Shown: positions 1 through 11,176 of the stretch, one piece after another
How the letters are laid out: the number at the start of each line of letters is the position of its first letter
Numbering within the stretch: position 1 is the stretch's first letter
Assembly: GCF_032452875.1 (NCBI RefSeq)
Contig: NC_083869.1
Coordinates: 120,906,001-120,970,000, forward strand
From: Bos javanicus
Taxonomy: Eukaryota > Chordata > Mammalia > Artiodactyla > Bovidae
Direction of reading: 5' to 3'
Length of the DNA: 64,000 bases
Program-made: the position numbers and the translations under genes
Notes under the pieces: model-generated
The model's input: only the letters and a program-made list of their open reading frames with translations
The model's database searches: none
What the model was told of the DNA's origin: nothing

Positions 1-45
1 TTCCTAATCCCAGGGAAGAAAGATGGTATTCTAACCAGACTGGAA

Positions 46-162
46 GGAAGTGAAGTCGCTCAGTCATGTCCGATTCTTTGCGACCCCACGGACTGCAGCC
101 TCCCAGGCTCCTCTGTCCATGGGATTTTCCAGGCGAAAGTACTGGAGTGGGGTGCCATTCAT
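46..162 (-). mobile_element. Bov-tA SINE fragment
   Basis: The reverse complement shows the usual Bov-tA body: the block around GTCCGATTCTTTGCGACCCC, then the ATGGGATTTTCCAGG motif and the TACTGGAGTGGGGTGCCATT end. The tRNA-like head is missing, so the copy is truncated. It is a non-autonomous ruminant retroposon mobilised by BovB. Confidence 0.85.
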
Positions 163-3100
163 ATATAAACCCACGACTCCTAGCATGACAGAAAGCAAAG
201 CCAAGATTGTCTTGGACTGTGTAGTCAGACTGAAGAATTAGCTGGAGTCAGTCAGATGCCCTCTAGAGGCAGCTGTGCAGTTTTCCTGTTAAGCTGTATT
301 TACCCCTTTTTGCATTATACTCACTGTTAGAAATGTGCTTCCAAGGAGGGAAGGGGTGTCAGTTCTACTGGCTCTTCAGAAATCCCAGTGAATGTTGCAT
401 GGTTGTACGTTGGGGAACAGAGGATTCTTCCTAGATGAAGAAATGTACCTATTCTGCTTAATCACCAAGCAATACCTAGGTGTTTGTTATGCTTTCCAGT
501 ACACATTCCCTGTTGCAAAAAACAACTTTCTAGTTTTGCCAATCTAGTTTTAAGTAAGGGACAAAGGAATCTGACTAGAACTTGTAATGAAAGGAGAGAG
601 GAGACATGCCATCAAAATCACAGCATATTTAATTTTATCTCATCTTATAAATTTGTCAGAATTGAGCTACTCCTTGGTTTTGGCTCTGTCGAGAATAATG
701 GTCTTAGAAATGAATGTTCATACATAGTATAGCAGAAAAATTAAAAGATTCATGAGACCTGATGTGAGTTTCCAAATCTGGCAGTAATTTACTTTGTGAC
801 TGTTTGAATCAGTTACTCTCATGCCCCTAATTTACTGACTCTCAGACAGTAAGTGAGTATTTAAGGAGCTTCCAGTGCCAAACTTCTCTGTCACTTTAAC
901 CCTGGGCCCAGAGGAAGAATTGAAAACATCCTTTCCCCGAGGACCAGATGGCTTTCTGTTTCCTTTCACAGATGCACCTGCTCTTTGTCTTCCTGGCCTG
1001 TGCTTTACTACGATGAGGATGAGTCTGGACCACAGCCAGCTTGGAAGATTCTTAGCTCTTAGCACATTGCCCTGCACCTGGGCCGGGAAGTGCTGTTGGC
1101 GGACTTTGGGTCTCTGAAAGAATGCCCGAGAGGGTGTCTGTGTGAAAAAGGGAGCTTGTTGGGAAAAGGGCAGACAGTATGGGAATCTCTGAAATGCAAA
1201 TTATCAACTCAAAGACTTGTATTTCTCTCAGAGCCTCATCAAGGGAGCAATTAACAGGATAAGATCAAGAAAGTCTTTTGAAGGGGCAGGAGTTTGCAGC
1301 CACAGCTGTATTCTTACCCAGATTCCAGTTCTTACTGCTGTGAGAGTTGTGTGAGTGTGTTTTCACTTAGCCAAAGTGGGGAGTTGTAAAGATTGTTAGA
1401 TGGAGTACCAAAAATGGCTTTTGTTAAAGGCCCATGTGTATTTTTTTTCCTCTGGTAGGAATAAGAAGAAAAAAATTAAGGGAGATTATGGATGCCATCT
1501 AAAAAAAGCTCACAACTCTAGACCAGAGGCCATGAAAAACCAAGCTTATTCTAATCCTTTGGAACGTTGTTGTATCTCCTAGACATTAGCAGACAAAAAG
1601 ACCCCTCAGCACCACCTGGAGGAGAACATGAGTAATGCGTGGGAAAAGTTGATGCTCGGCTTAGAAAATGGGGAAAGCTGAATTTCTTTGTACAGCAGTG
1701 TTCACTCATTCTGAAATACCTGTTTCAGGTGCAGGATGCAGCAATAAGGAAAACACAAAAATGCCTGACCTTGTGAAACTCACCCTGTAGTGGGAAAGGG
1801 CAATCGATATAAAGTCTGGATGAGGATAAATGCAGTGAAGAAAGCAGGGAAAGCAAAAAGAGTAGTAGATGGTGCTACATTAGGTAGGTACTGCGGGCCT
1901 CTTTGATAAAGGTACATTTTGTTAGAGGCTTGAATGAGAAAGAACCATGTGTCTAGGCAAGAATATACCGGACATGAAGAATAAAGTACAAACACCTTTT
2001 GATGGAACATCCTTAGTCTGTTTAAACACATACACACACCTACAGCATAGAGGCCTAAATGAATGGAACAGAGTGGACCAAGGAGGAGGGTAGTAAAAGG
2101 CTGAAAAGGTGGCTGAGGACAAGATTGTGTAGACAAGGACATTTTAGGTTCCTCTGAGGCCAGGAGAAGTCATCTTCAAAGCCAGACAGATGGGGTGCTT
2201 GTGGTCAACTTTAAAAGGCTAAAACTGGGAGAGGGCATGTCTGGTCACCAACCCGACTTGGATGGGTCAATGAAAGAAATTTATGGAAATGATAAATGGG
2301 TACTTATTCAGTCTGACCACTTTCTAATGTACTTTTTTGTATAAAACTGCACGTCTTACACTTCCTTGAAACCAAGGTTCTGAATGTAATCTGTTTTGCC
2401 AGTTAGATGTACAAACAAGGATGCTGAAGGAGGAAGTGATTCAGGGATCTTTAGCAACCTTATTGCTCCTGCAAAGACACAGAAGACAGGTTTCCCTCCA
2501 GCGGTACACCAGTATCCATCAGTATCTGTGTGGGTGTCAAAGGGCTTCCTGACCCATAAATAACCATTTGTGATGTATGTCCTCACAGTGAGCCAGTGCT
2601 CGCCTCCTGGTTCCTCCTCTTCCCGGTGGTGGCAAAGGGAGCAGTTCCCGTAGTGGACTAATCTGGGAGTCTCCTGGACGCCCAGCCTAGAGCCCACTTG
2701 CCCAGCTTTCCAGTTCTTCTGTAAGCGCCTAATTTACCTGTATTGAATTCTCTTCTACTTAAAATAGGTGGAACAGTTTTGTTTCCTGAAGTTTCAGAAC
2801 CCTAACTGATACAGTATTTGGTTCCAAAACTGGTTATAGATAACAGGCCCTAAAAAATGAGATTTTTGCGTAGTTATGACTAAGTTGGATTTGAAGGAAG
2901 TGAGAATCTAGTTGTCATTGGAAAATGGTAAACTGGTAAAGATTATTTACACTTGTGGTCATGTTAAATGAACTGTCATGGATAAAAGACTTTGATAGAC
3001 CAAGTGGCTGCCAGAATGGACCACTGTGTAAGAAATGAAGACTTAAATGGTGGTGCTTTTGCTAGAGAGGTTAAAAAAAGAAAATGAAAGTCTCAAGTGC

Positions 3101-3497
3101 TTTTAAATTTTCAGCTCAGGGCTGTCTTGTAGCCACAAGGCTGATGTACATGAAAAATCAAGGCGAGATTCTGGGTTATTGAATTACAACATAAGTTAAA
3201 TTCTTAGCTTACCAGGTCTCTTAGGTGAAAATTAGGATCCTGTTTGGGAAAGAGTAAAGTGAAAATCGGGACATTTGAGTAGATTTGGATAAATCCTAGC
3301 GTTCTGAACCCACAAACTCTACACTTTGCTTCTCTTACCAGCAGAAGCAGCCCTTCTTTCCACTGTTGATAGGGCTAGTGCTATCTTACTTGGAGACCTT
3401 GGGTAGTTGAGTTGAAAGGAAATGCTTATTGCTGCCCCTTATTGCTATCAGATCTGTGGCTATAGTCAGATCCCAATATGCTTCTGAAGCATATTGA
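163..3497. other. Gene-free intergenic stretch, ancient repeat debris
   Basis: No exon, RNA gene or recent SINE is recognisable here. 1690-2250 resembles the degenerate end of an old mammalian LINE-type repeat (text like 'tgaccttgtgaaactcaccctg' and 'gtagacaaggacattttagg' is typical), but I cannot assign a family. 2350-2830 ends in an 'accctaactgatacag' phrase often seen at the edge of old LTR or DNA elements. Short open frames in this stretch have no recognisable protein similarity. By human synteny the next gene to the left would be RNF19B, but I see no RNF19B coding sequence. Confidence 0.5.
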
Positions 3498-3590
3498 AGT
3501 GAAAGTGACTCAGTCGTGTCCAACTCTGCAACCCCATGGACTATACAGTCCATGGAATTCTCCAGGCCAGAATACTGGAGTGGGTAACCA
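3498..3590 (-). mobile_element. Bov-tA SINE fragment
   Basis: A short reverse-oriented piece of the Bov-tA body: CTCAGTCGTGTCCAACTCTG, CCATGGACTATACAGTCCAT, and AATACTGGAGTGGGTA at the end. It has no tRNA head and is diverged. Confidence 0.8.
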
Positions 3591-3867
3591 CAAAATCTGA
3601 CCTTAGAGAAGGAAAGGTTACAGAATTATAAGATTTTGCTCATTTGAATCAGTAGAAACCTGGGGAATGAACGTGTGTGGACTGGATTCTAAAGGTATTA
3701 GACCAGGAAGAAACTAACATAATTTTATTTTCATCTGGTTGAGTTTATTAATATGGGCATTCTAGAGATTCTGGAATTAGTATATTGGTGTTAGCAGCTA
3801 AAAGTGGCTCTTAGCTGGTTGGTTGGATGAAACCTGGACTTAAGAGGGGTCTACACTTGCTAAGAGC

Positions 3868-4081
3868 TGACTCATTTGAAAAGACCCTGATACTGGGAAA
3901 GATTGAAGGCAGGAGGTGAAGGGACACAGAGGATGAGATGGTTGGATGGCATCACCGACTCAATGGACATAGGTTTGGGTGGACTCCGGGAGTTGGTGAT
4001 GGACAGGGAGGCCTGGAGTGCTGTACCTCATGGGGTCACAAAGAGTCGGACACAACTGAATGAACTGAACTGAACTGAACA
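3868..4081 (+). mobile_element. BovB/ART2A LINE 3' end
   Basis: The forward strand carries the standard BovB 3' text: a 'gaaaagaccctgatactggg' start, 'ggttggatggcatcaccgac', and 'gggagttggtgatggacagg'. It ends in a tandem GAACT-type tail (gaactgaactgaactgaac) at 4063-4081, as usual for this family. BovB is the RTE-type LINE thought to have reached ruminants by horizontal transfer. This copy is 5'-truncated and non-coding. Confidence 0.9.
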
Positions 4082-4216
4082 CTTACTAAAAATTTCTTAC
4101 TATAGTATTAGAAGATGAATGCAGAAACATAGCGATAGTAGAGTTGGTGGAGGTTTATCATGTGTACCTACTCGTCTCCTAATTTTGCCTCCAGAATTGC
4201 TCAGAGGACATTTCTT

Positions 4217-4235
4217 ACACACACACACACACACA
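4217..4235. repeat. (AC)9 microsatellite
   Basis: An uninterrupted AC dinucleotide run of about 19 bases. Confidence 0.9.
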
Positions 4236-4753
4236 AAGTACATAGATAAGGGGACACTTCACCTTGAAAATGCTGTAGTGTATATCCCCTATAGGCCGGG
4301 GATGAAGCTTAGAGATGTTGCCATTGAAATGGAATCCTTGATATCAGTGGAGATGACAGGATCCTAGAGCGGCAGGGGCCAAGAAGCAGTGCAAAGGCAG
4401 CAGAGCAGGAGTGAGGAAATATAACCTACCAAGGTCCTACTCGGTGTACTGAACACAAAGCAGAAGTCTGGCAAAGGGAGGCCTGTTTTAAGTCACTAAG
4501 TGGAGGGTCACAGACACTCACTGAATTCTCAGACCAAAGCTCTGAGGGAAGCACCCAGCACTATTACCGTAACTAAACTGTTAATCTTCTAGTCTTCCCC
4601 AAAGGAATCTTAAGTCAATTAACTATGTGCTGTGCTTAAGGAAATGAAAATACCCAAGCCTTTACGAAATACTTGGAAACTATAAACCCTAAACCAGTAC
4701 TAATCTCAAAGAAACTAAAAGGTCTTTGTGGACCACTAGTTTAAAATAGAGGC

Positions 4754-5160
4754 TTGGGACTTCCTGGAGTTCCAGTGGTTAAGACTCTGAGTTTCCACTG
4801 CAGGTGAAGTGAAAGTTGCTCAGTCGTGTCCGACTCCGTGACCCCATAGACTGTATAGTCCATGGAATTCTTCAGGCCAGAATACTGGAGTGGGTAGCCT
4901 TTCCCTTCTCCAGGGGATCTTCTCAACCCAGGGATCGAACCTAGGTCTCCTGCATTGCAAGCGGATTCTTCACCAGCTAAGCCATAAGGGAAGCCCCAAA
5001 ATACTGGAGTGGGTAGACTAGCCCTTACGAATCGAACCAGGTTCTCCTGCATTGCAGGCGGATTCTTTACCAACTGAGCTATGAGGTAAGCCAACTGCAG
5101 GGGCACAGGTTTAATCCCTGGTCTGGGAACTAAGATCCTGCAAGTCATACGGTGCAAGCA
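4754..5160 (+). mobile_element. CHR-type tRNA-derived SINE, split by a nested insertion
   Basis: The forward SINE head (gggacttcctggagttccag, with the tRNA box-A-like 'agtggttaagactc') runs to 4804 and resumes at 5102 with 'gggcacaggtttaatccctg', the box-B-like part. It ends near 'tcatacggtgcaagc'. The gap is an inverted Bov-tA at 4805-5093. The 8-base duplication ACTGCAGG at 4797-4804 and 5094-5101 marks the later insertion. Confidence 0.85.
4805..5093 (-). mobile_element. Bov-tA SINE with a partial second unit, nested
   Basis: A reverse Bov-tA covers 4805-4997, ending at its 5' head 'ccataagggaagcccc'. It is followed by a second, internally deleted copy of the body and tRNA part (4998-5093). 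The whole block is flanked by ACTGCAGG repeats and sits inside a CHR SINE, so it is the younger of the two. Confidence 0.8.
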
Positions 5161-5163
5161 AAC

Positions 5164-5503
5164 ATGAAGTGAAGTCGCTCAGTCGTGTCCGACTCTTGGC
5201 AACCCCATGGACTGTAGCCCACCAGGCTCCTCCGTCCATGGGATTTTCCAGGCAAGAACACTGGAGTGGGTTGCCATTTCCTCCTCCAATGCATGAAAGT
5301 GAAAAGTGAAAGTGAAGTCGCCCAGTTGTGTCCGACTCTTAGCGACCCCATGGACTGTAGCCCATCAGGCTCCTCCGTCCATAGGATTTTCCAGGCAAGA
5401 GTACTGGAGTGGGTTGCCATTTCCTTCTCCAGGGGAACTTCCTGACCCAGGGCTCAAACCCGGGTCTCCCACATTGTAGGCAGACGCTTTACCGTCTGAG
5501 CCA
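5164..5503 (-). mobile_element. Bov-tA/Bov-A2 type SINE with two Bov-A units
   Basis: Two successive reverse Bov-A units are joined by a 'gcatgaaagtgaaaagtgaaag' linker near 5291, followed by the tRNA-like part that ends in 'accgtctgagccat'. A short TA run follows. The two-unit structure is characteristic of the dimeric Bov-A2 family combined with a tRNA head. Confidence 0.85.
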
Positions 5504-5511
5504 TATATATA

Positions 5512-6232
5512 TATTTATCCTTATGAGGTATTATGGGTTGAAAATTCATATGTAGGAGTCCTAATCTCCAATACCTCAGAGTGTTACCCTATTTGAAAAT
5601 TGGGTTGTTGTAGATATAATTATGGAGAAGGCAATGGCACCCCACTCCAGTACTCTTGCCTGGAAAATCCCATGGATGGAGGAGCCTGGTATGCTGCAGT
5701 CCATGGGGTCGCTAAGAGTCGGACACAACTGGGCGACTTCACTTTCACTTTTCACTTTCATGCATTGGAGGAGGAAATGGCAACCCACTCCAGTGTTCTT
5801 GCCTGGAGAATCCCAGGGACGGTGGGGCCTGGTGGGCTGCCGTCTATGGGGTCGCACAGAGTCGGACATGACTGAAGCGACTTAGCAGCAGTAGCAGCAG
5901 CAGCAGAGTGGGCCCCTAATCCAATATGATTGGGCCAAAGGGGAACTTTGGACAAAGAGTCACTCACACCAGGAGAATGCCATGTGAAGATGAAGGCAGA
6001 GATCGGGATGATGTGGTGGAACCAGCCACCAAATTCCAAAGATTGCCTGCAAACCACCAGAAGCTAGGGAGAGGCATGGAACAGATTCCTCCTAACAGCC
6101 CTTGGCAGGAACCAGCCCTGTCGACAGTTTGATCTTGGATTTCTAGTCTCCAGATCTGTGAGACAATAAATTCGTGTTGCTTAAGTCAGTCAATTTGTAG
6201 TCCTTTGTTGCATACCTAGCAAAGTAATACAC
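5512..6232 (+). mobile_element. MLT1-type LTR (ERVL-MaLR), interrupted
   Basis: The forward text matches the well-known MLT1 LTR layout: 'aggagtcctaatctccaata', 'cctcagagtgttaccctatt', then after the SINE at 5621-5909 'gggcccctaatccaatatga', 'agaatgccatgtgaagatga', 'caccagaagctagggagagg', 'ctgtgagacaataaattcgt'. It ends 'agcaaagtaatac'. The AATAAA near 6167 is the old LTR poly(A) signal. There is no internal retroviral sequence beside it, so it is a solo LTR. MLT1 copies predate the placental radiation. Confidence 0.75.
5621..5909 (+). mobile_element. Bov-A2 dimeric SINE inside the MLT1 LTR
   Basis: Two forward Bov-A units are separated by the linker 'ttcacttttcactttcatgc'. The element begins 'ggagaaggcaatggcacccc' and ends in an AGC-rich microsatellite (agcagcagtagcagcagcag) at about 5885-5908, the usual Bov-A2 tail. 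It splits the older LTR. Confidence 0.9.
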
Positions 6233-6527
6233 AAGGATCATGTAATTTATAAGGAATCTCAGCCTGGATCTATCTCACATATCCACCCTGGTTATTTCCC
6301 AGTTCCTATAAGCACAGTTGTAATGGGTGTATTTGGCACCGGGCAGAATCTTCACATTGACCTATAGAGTGCAAGTTATTGTGAGAAGAAAAGCAAAGGA
6401 AAGCCCCTGGAACTCTCCTCCACCAGAACTATAAGCCAAAAGCAATAGTGTATCCCTGAGGGCATGATAAATACTACCACCACTATCAAAGACTTGAGAA
6501 ATTCCAAAGGTGATCCCTATCTTATCT

Positions 6528-6658
6528 GTGGTACTTCCCCAGTGGCTCAGACAGTAAAGCTTCTGCCTACAATGTGGGAGATATGGGTTTGATCCCTGGG
6601 TCAGGAAGATCCCCTGGAGTGGGAAATGGCAACCCACTCCAGAACTCTTGCCTGGAAA
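6528..6658 (+). mobile_element. Bov-tA SINE, truncated at its 3' side
   Basis: It has the tRNA-like head 'acttccccagtggctcagac' and box-B-like 'gggtttgatccctgg', but stops after 'ctcttgcctggaaa'. The flanks carry a 9-base duplication, ATCTTATCT, at 6519-6527 and 6659-6667. Confidence 0.85.
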
Positions 6659-6893
6659 ATCTTATCTATATTTAAATTATTTGCAAGACTTGACTTGTAG
6701 CTGTTATTTCAGATATAATCACTTTGAAGCAAATCAATACCTGCCCCAGCACCTGCAGCCATACAGCTATTGACCTGGAATATGATGTTTTTCTCTCACC
6801 CAAAGAATAGAAATTGTGAAAAGCAGATTACTTTTACCTGTCAAAGTCAACAGTACTGCTTACTGCCATACCTCTGGGTAGTAGCACCTCTCC

Positions 6894-7420
6894 AGTTCAG
6901 TTCAGTTCAGTCGCTCAGTTATGTCCAACTCTGCAGTCCCATGGACTGCAGCACGCCAGGCTTCCCTGTCCATCACCAACTCCTGGAACTTACTCAAACT
7001 CATGTCCATTGAGTCAGTGATGCTATCCAACCATCTCATCCTCTGTCATCCCCTTCTCCTCCTGCCTTCAATCTTTCCCAGCATCAGGGTCTTTTCAAAT
7101 GAGTCAGCTCTTCGCATCAGGGGGCCAAAGGATTGGAGTTTCAGCTTCCACGTCAGTCCTTCCAATGAATATTCAGGAGATTTCCTTTAGGATGGACTGG
7201 TTGGATCTCCTTGCAGTCCAAGGGACTCTTGAGTCTTCTCCAACACCGCAGTTCAAAAGCATCAATTATTTGGCGCTCAGCTTTCTTTATAGTCCAGCTC
7301 TCACATCCATACATGACTACTGGAAAAACCATAGCCTTGACTAGATGGACCTTTATTGGCAAAGTAATGTCTCTGCTTTTTAATATGCTGTCTAGGTTGG
7401 TCATAACTTTCCTTCCAGCT
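6894..7420 (-). mobile_element. BovB/ART2A LINE 3' part, reverse orientation
   Basis: The forward strand starts with the inverted tail 'cagttcagttcagttcagtc', then the BovB 3' text in reverse. On the minus strand, 7404-7153 is an open fragment of the BovB ORF2 C-terminus (VMYGCESWTIKKAE, AFELRCWRRL). The 5' part is absent, so it is a dead, 5'-truncated copy. Confidence 0.9.
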
Positions 7421-7649
7421 CTGCTGAAATCTAATGTGCAGGCATTTTAATCATTTCACATTTCCCAGAACATCACTCTGTTATGTGATGATGTGTTTTT
7501 GGACCTAATAAGCAAGAAGTAGCAGATATCTAAATGCCATGGAAAACACATGTGTTCTGGAGGATAAGAGACATTTAAGGGCACTTCTACCTCCATGAAA
7601 TTTTTAGGAATCCAGAACAGGAATCTGGAGGATGGCAGTTTTTATTTGT

Positions 7650-7846
7650 TGGTTTTTTAGTTTTGTTGTTGTTTTTTATTTTTGCTGCACTGGGTCTTCC
7701 TTGCCATCTCTAGTTGCAGCAAATGGGCTTAGCTGCCCCACAGCATGCTGGATCCTAACTCCCCCCAGACCAGAGATCAGATCAAACCCACATCCCCCAC
7801 ACTAGAAGGCAGATTCTTAGCCACTGGACCACCAGGGAAATCCTAG
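7650..7846 (-). mobile_element. CHR-type SINE
   Basis: Reverse orientation: a T-rich inverted tail, 'ctctagttgcagcaaatggg', then 'agccactggaccaccaggga' near the end (the inverse of the SINE head tccctggtggtccagtggct). Confidence 0.85.
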
Positions 7847-8496
7847 GTGATCACAATTTATCTAAAGTGAAAGATAAGCTGTTGCATTGTACATCACCTC
7901 CCACTAAGAAAAATCCCAAGCATTTGGTGGATTTCTGTGTTTTGGAGGTAGCATACCACGTTTGATTATGCTGCACTGACCCAATTTCCAAGTAACCCAT
8001 GAGGGCTACTAACTTCAATGGGCCCAGAAAAAGAGGATGGTCGCCAGTTGGTATAGGGTGCTGTGTAAGCAGTTTGAATTTTATGATCTAGCACATCCAG
8101 TAGTGTGCACATGCCTTGGCAAATGGGGCTACTTTATATACACCGTGGCAAACATAAGAGAAAAACAGCACAGGGCTTTCAGATTCTGGAGTCAAGCCAG
8201 GCTATTTTTGGCAATTCTCCTTTTGAGAAGCTGATGTTGGCTCACAACTGAGCCCTGCTCCAAGCTCTGGAGGGACCAGCTGGGCACTTAATATCAGATC
8301 AGCTCCCTTCCATCACAGAGTAGTCAGGGATTTGTCCTCACTGGAAAAGACACTCAAGATATGAATTGTTTCCATGTATACCGAGCCTCAAATATAAAGA
8401 AAAAATCCTACATGAGAAAAATACCAATTATTATCAAACCAAAGACCTCCCACCCCAATTATTCTAAATTTGATTATTTGTTAACTTTGACAAGCA

Positions 8497-8805
8497 CAGT
8501 GGTTAAGAGGATAGATGCCAGAGCCAGAATGCCTGGGTAGGAATTCTAACTCCACCATTTACTTAAACAGCTTATGCTCATGCATGTTCAATCACTCAGT
8601 TGTGTCCAACTCTGTGTAGCCCCATGGACTATAGCCCATCAGGCTCCTCTGCCCATGGGATTTTCCAGGTAAGACTATCAGAGTGGGTTACCATTTCCTT
8701 CTCCAAGGTAGTAGCTTATGACCTTGGGCATATTGTTAACTCTTTCTATCTCCATGTCTTCATTTGGGACAATGAGGATTAAATGAATGCAAATAGCAAT
8801 GCCTT
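8497..8805 (+). mobile_element. MIR SINE split by a Bov-A insertion
   Basis: The forward MIR shows 'cacagtggttaagaggatag', 'gcctgggtaggaattctaac', 'gaccttgggcatattgttaa' and 'aatgaggattaaatgaatgc'. It is interrupted at 8577-8712 by a Bov-A piece flanked by AGCTTATG (8569-8576 and 8713-8720). Confidence 0.8.
8577..8712 (-). mobile_element. Bov-A SINE fragment in the MIR
   Basis: The reverse Bov-A body ('tgtccaactctgtgtagccc', 'gggattttccaggtaagact', 'gtgggttaccatttccttct') lies between 8-base AGCTTATG duplications. No tRNA head is present. Confidence 0.85.
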
Positions 8806-8811
8806 GCTTGT

Positions 8812-9044
8812 AGGCTTCCCAGATGAAGCTAATGGTCAAGAATCTGCCTGCCAATGCAGAAGATAGAAAAGACATGGATTCAATCCCTGAGTTGGGAAGA
8901 TCTTCTGGAGGAGGGCACGGCAGCCCACTCCAGTATTCTTGCCTGGAGAATCCCCATGAACAGAGGAGCCAACTACTGGGCTATGGTCCATAGGGTCGAA
9001 AAGAGTCGGACTCGACTGAAGTGACTTAGCATGCAGCATGCACA
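8812..9044 (+). mobile_element. Bov-tA SINE
   Basis: A nearly complete forward copy from 'aggcttcccagatgaagcta' through 'tcaatccctgagttgggaag' and 'cactccagtattcttgcctg' to 'actcgactgaagtgacttag'. It is moderately diverged. Confidence 0.9.
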
Positions 9045-9643
9045 GCCTGTAGTAAGAGCTATATACATTAGCTAGTGTCATTCTTTTCACTTATTATTAC
9101 CATGCTTATCATCGTCATCATCATCACTATCCATGAACTTACTGAATGTCTATTCATCCTGTATTCCACATAACACCTCCTCTCATCAAGTGAGGCAATG
9201 GGCTAAGACCCATGTGATCACCCCAAAGCAGCTGGCCTCACACAACAGTTAAATGGTTTACTAAAGACTCATTTATGGCACTATTGAAAGACAAGACCTT
9301 GTGAAGGAAGTTCTGTCCTATAGAATGCGGTATGTGTTCTGAAACAGTGATCTACGTATAACCCCTTCACGGAAGTTGCTTCTTGCCCCTGTGACTTTGG
9401 TCTTTGTTAGTTTAAGATGTCTTAATCCCCAGAGGGGAAATACTTCCACCAGGGCTAATAATAATGAGTCCACTGAACTGTAAGTTTTTTTGGCAAATCT
9501 GTGCTCCTCATCCACTGAACTAATAGCCTAAAAAAGGACAATTGTGTTAGATGCAGTCATTGATCCTGATTATCAAGAGAGATAGGTTTGTTGTTGCTCG
9601 GTGAGGGCAGGAAGGATTATGTCTAGAATTTAAAGGGCCCTCT
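9045..9643. other. Unannotated intergenic stretch
   Basis: The stretch holds a short degenerate ATC run (tcatcgtcatcatcatcact, near 9109) and otherwise nothing I can assign. No exon or RNA gene is visible. Confidence 0.5.
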
Positions 9644-9654
9644 GGGCTACTTCT

Positions 9655-9871
9655 GGTGGTTTAGTTGCTAAGTCGTGTCCAACTCTTGTTACCCCATGGA
9701 CTGGGGCCTGCCAGGCTCCTCTGTCCATGGGATTTCCTAGGCAAGAATAGTAGAGTGGGTTGTCATTTCCTTCTCCAGGGGATCTTCCCGACCTAGAGAT
9801 CGAACCCTTATCTCCTGCATTGCAAGTGGTCTCCTTCATTGCAGGCAGATTCTTTACCAACTGAGCCACTA
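9655..9871 (-). mobile_element. Bov-tA SINE
   Basis: A reverse copy ending in the inverted head 'accaactgagccact'. The perfect 11-base duplication GGGCTACTTCT lies at 9644-9654 and 9872-9882. Confidence 0.92.
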
Positions 9872-10227
9872 GGGCTACTTCTAGTACTGCTGTATTCAGG
9901 AGTCAAGGTTAAAAGGCTATTCCAGTGAGGGCTTAAGTCCCTTAGAAATGAAGACTTGGGTCACCACACCAGATAAAGAGCCTCATCCAGCTGAGGTACT
10001 GACTGTGGGAAAAGGAACTTCATAAGTAGTAAAGAAAGATATTTATGAATGTAAAGAATTCATGAAAGGTAGAGAAGTGAGAACTATATTAGCATTTCAC
10101 ATTTTTACCTTTCTCTGGCATATATATATTTATAGATATCCACCCATTTCTCTCCCCCCAACTCCCACCACATTTTGCCTAGTATCATCAAGTGTGTTGG
10201 TAACTTGATCAGTTAGTCTTTAGGTTG

Positions 10228-10516
10228 CAGGTTGTTTCTTTTTAAGTCAGTTTCTGGCTGCGCTGGCTCCTTGTTGTTACACACAGGCTTTCTCTAGTTG
10301 CAGTGAGCAGGGGTTACACTTCACTGTGGTGCAGGGTCTTCTCATTGCAGAGGCTTTTCTTGTTGCGAAGCATGGGCTCTAGAGCACCAGGTCAGTAGTT
10401 GTGGCACATGGGCTTCATTGCCCTGCAGCAAGTGGGATCTTCCCAGACCAGGGATTGAACCTCTTTCCCCTGCTTTACAAGGCAAACTCTTAACCTCTGG
10501 ACCACCAGGGAAGCCC
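10228..10516 (-). mobile_element. CHR-type SINE
   Basis: A reverse, nearly full-length copy: 'tctggctgcgctggctcctt', 'ctctagttgcagtgagcagg', 'ttgtggcacatgggcttcat', 'ttcccagaccagggattgaa', ending 'ggaccaccagggaagcccta'. Imperfect direct repeats of the type TAGGTTRCAG flank it. Confidence 0.88.
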
Positions 10517-11064
10517 TAGGTTACAGATTGACGAGGCAGGATTGTAACAGAGCTAGAATGACTATCACCCAGAGCTGGATACAGGACTAACAGAATTTTG
10601 GATCTCTCCTTCTAGGAAGGGTGTTTAGACTCCTAACTGGTCAAAGGATGAATTTGTGTAGATGTGGTGAGTTGGTTATCAGCATGCATTCCAATCTTTT
10701 TCTCATACTGCCAAAGCCACAGAGTTAAATGCTGCACTTCCCAGAATCCCTTGCAGTTAACATTTTACATGCAAATTAGGGTCTATAAATTGCATCCACT
10801 TATATAAGAGCTGGGAGGAAAAAGTAAGGCGAAGGCCATCTTCCAGCTGTGTGGTTGTTGCTTCGTGTTTGTGGCAACCTTGAGTAACGACGGAGCATCC
10901 TGATGTCCAAACACTAGCTTCGTGACGTTGGGAAGCAGCGGCGGCAGCAGCAGAGGTAGCTTTCTGACCCCTGATCCTCGGGTTGCAGCCACAGTGCCGT
11001 GTGTGTTTGCTAACCATCCTATTTCTCGATGGAGATATTACTCACCTAACATGAAATTCACCAC
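10517..11064. other. Unassigned stretch with old repeat-like text
   Basis: The phrase 'gctgcacttcccagaatccc' near 10731 resembles an old MER-type element, but I cannot name it. 10932-10957 is a short GGC/AGC-rich run (gcagcggcggcagcagcaga). No conserved exon is visible. Confidence 0.45.
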
Positions 11065-11176
11065 TTTACTTTTTTTTGGCACAGCATGCGGGATCTTAGT
11101 TCCCTGACCAGGGATGGGACCCAAGGCCCCTGCAGTATAAGCACAGAGGCTTAACTGGTCTGCCAAGGAAGGTCTG
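11065..11176 (-). mobile_element. CHR-type SINE fragment
   Basis: A reverse head portion: a T run, 'gcacagcatgcgggatctta', 'gttccctgaccagggatggg' and 'ggcttaactggtctgccaag'. It is truncated and diverged, and sits at the edge of an L1. Confidence 0.8.

Noticed and set aside
1..3000. Possible 3' end of RNF19B expected from human synteny
   Set aside because: I could not recognise any RNF19B coding or UTR sequence. The human gap suggests the gene lies outside the window.
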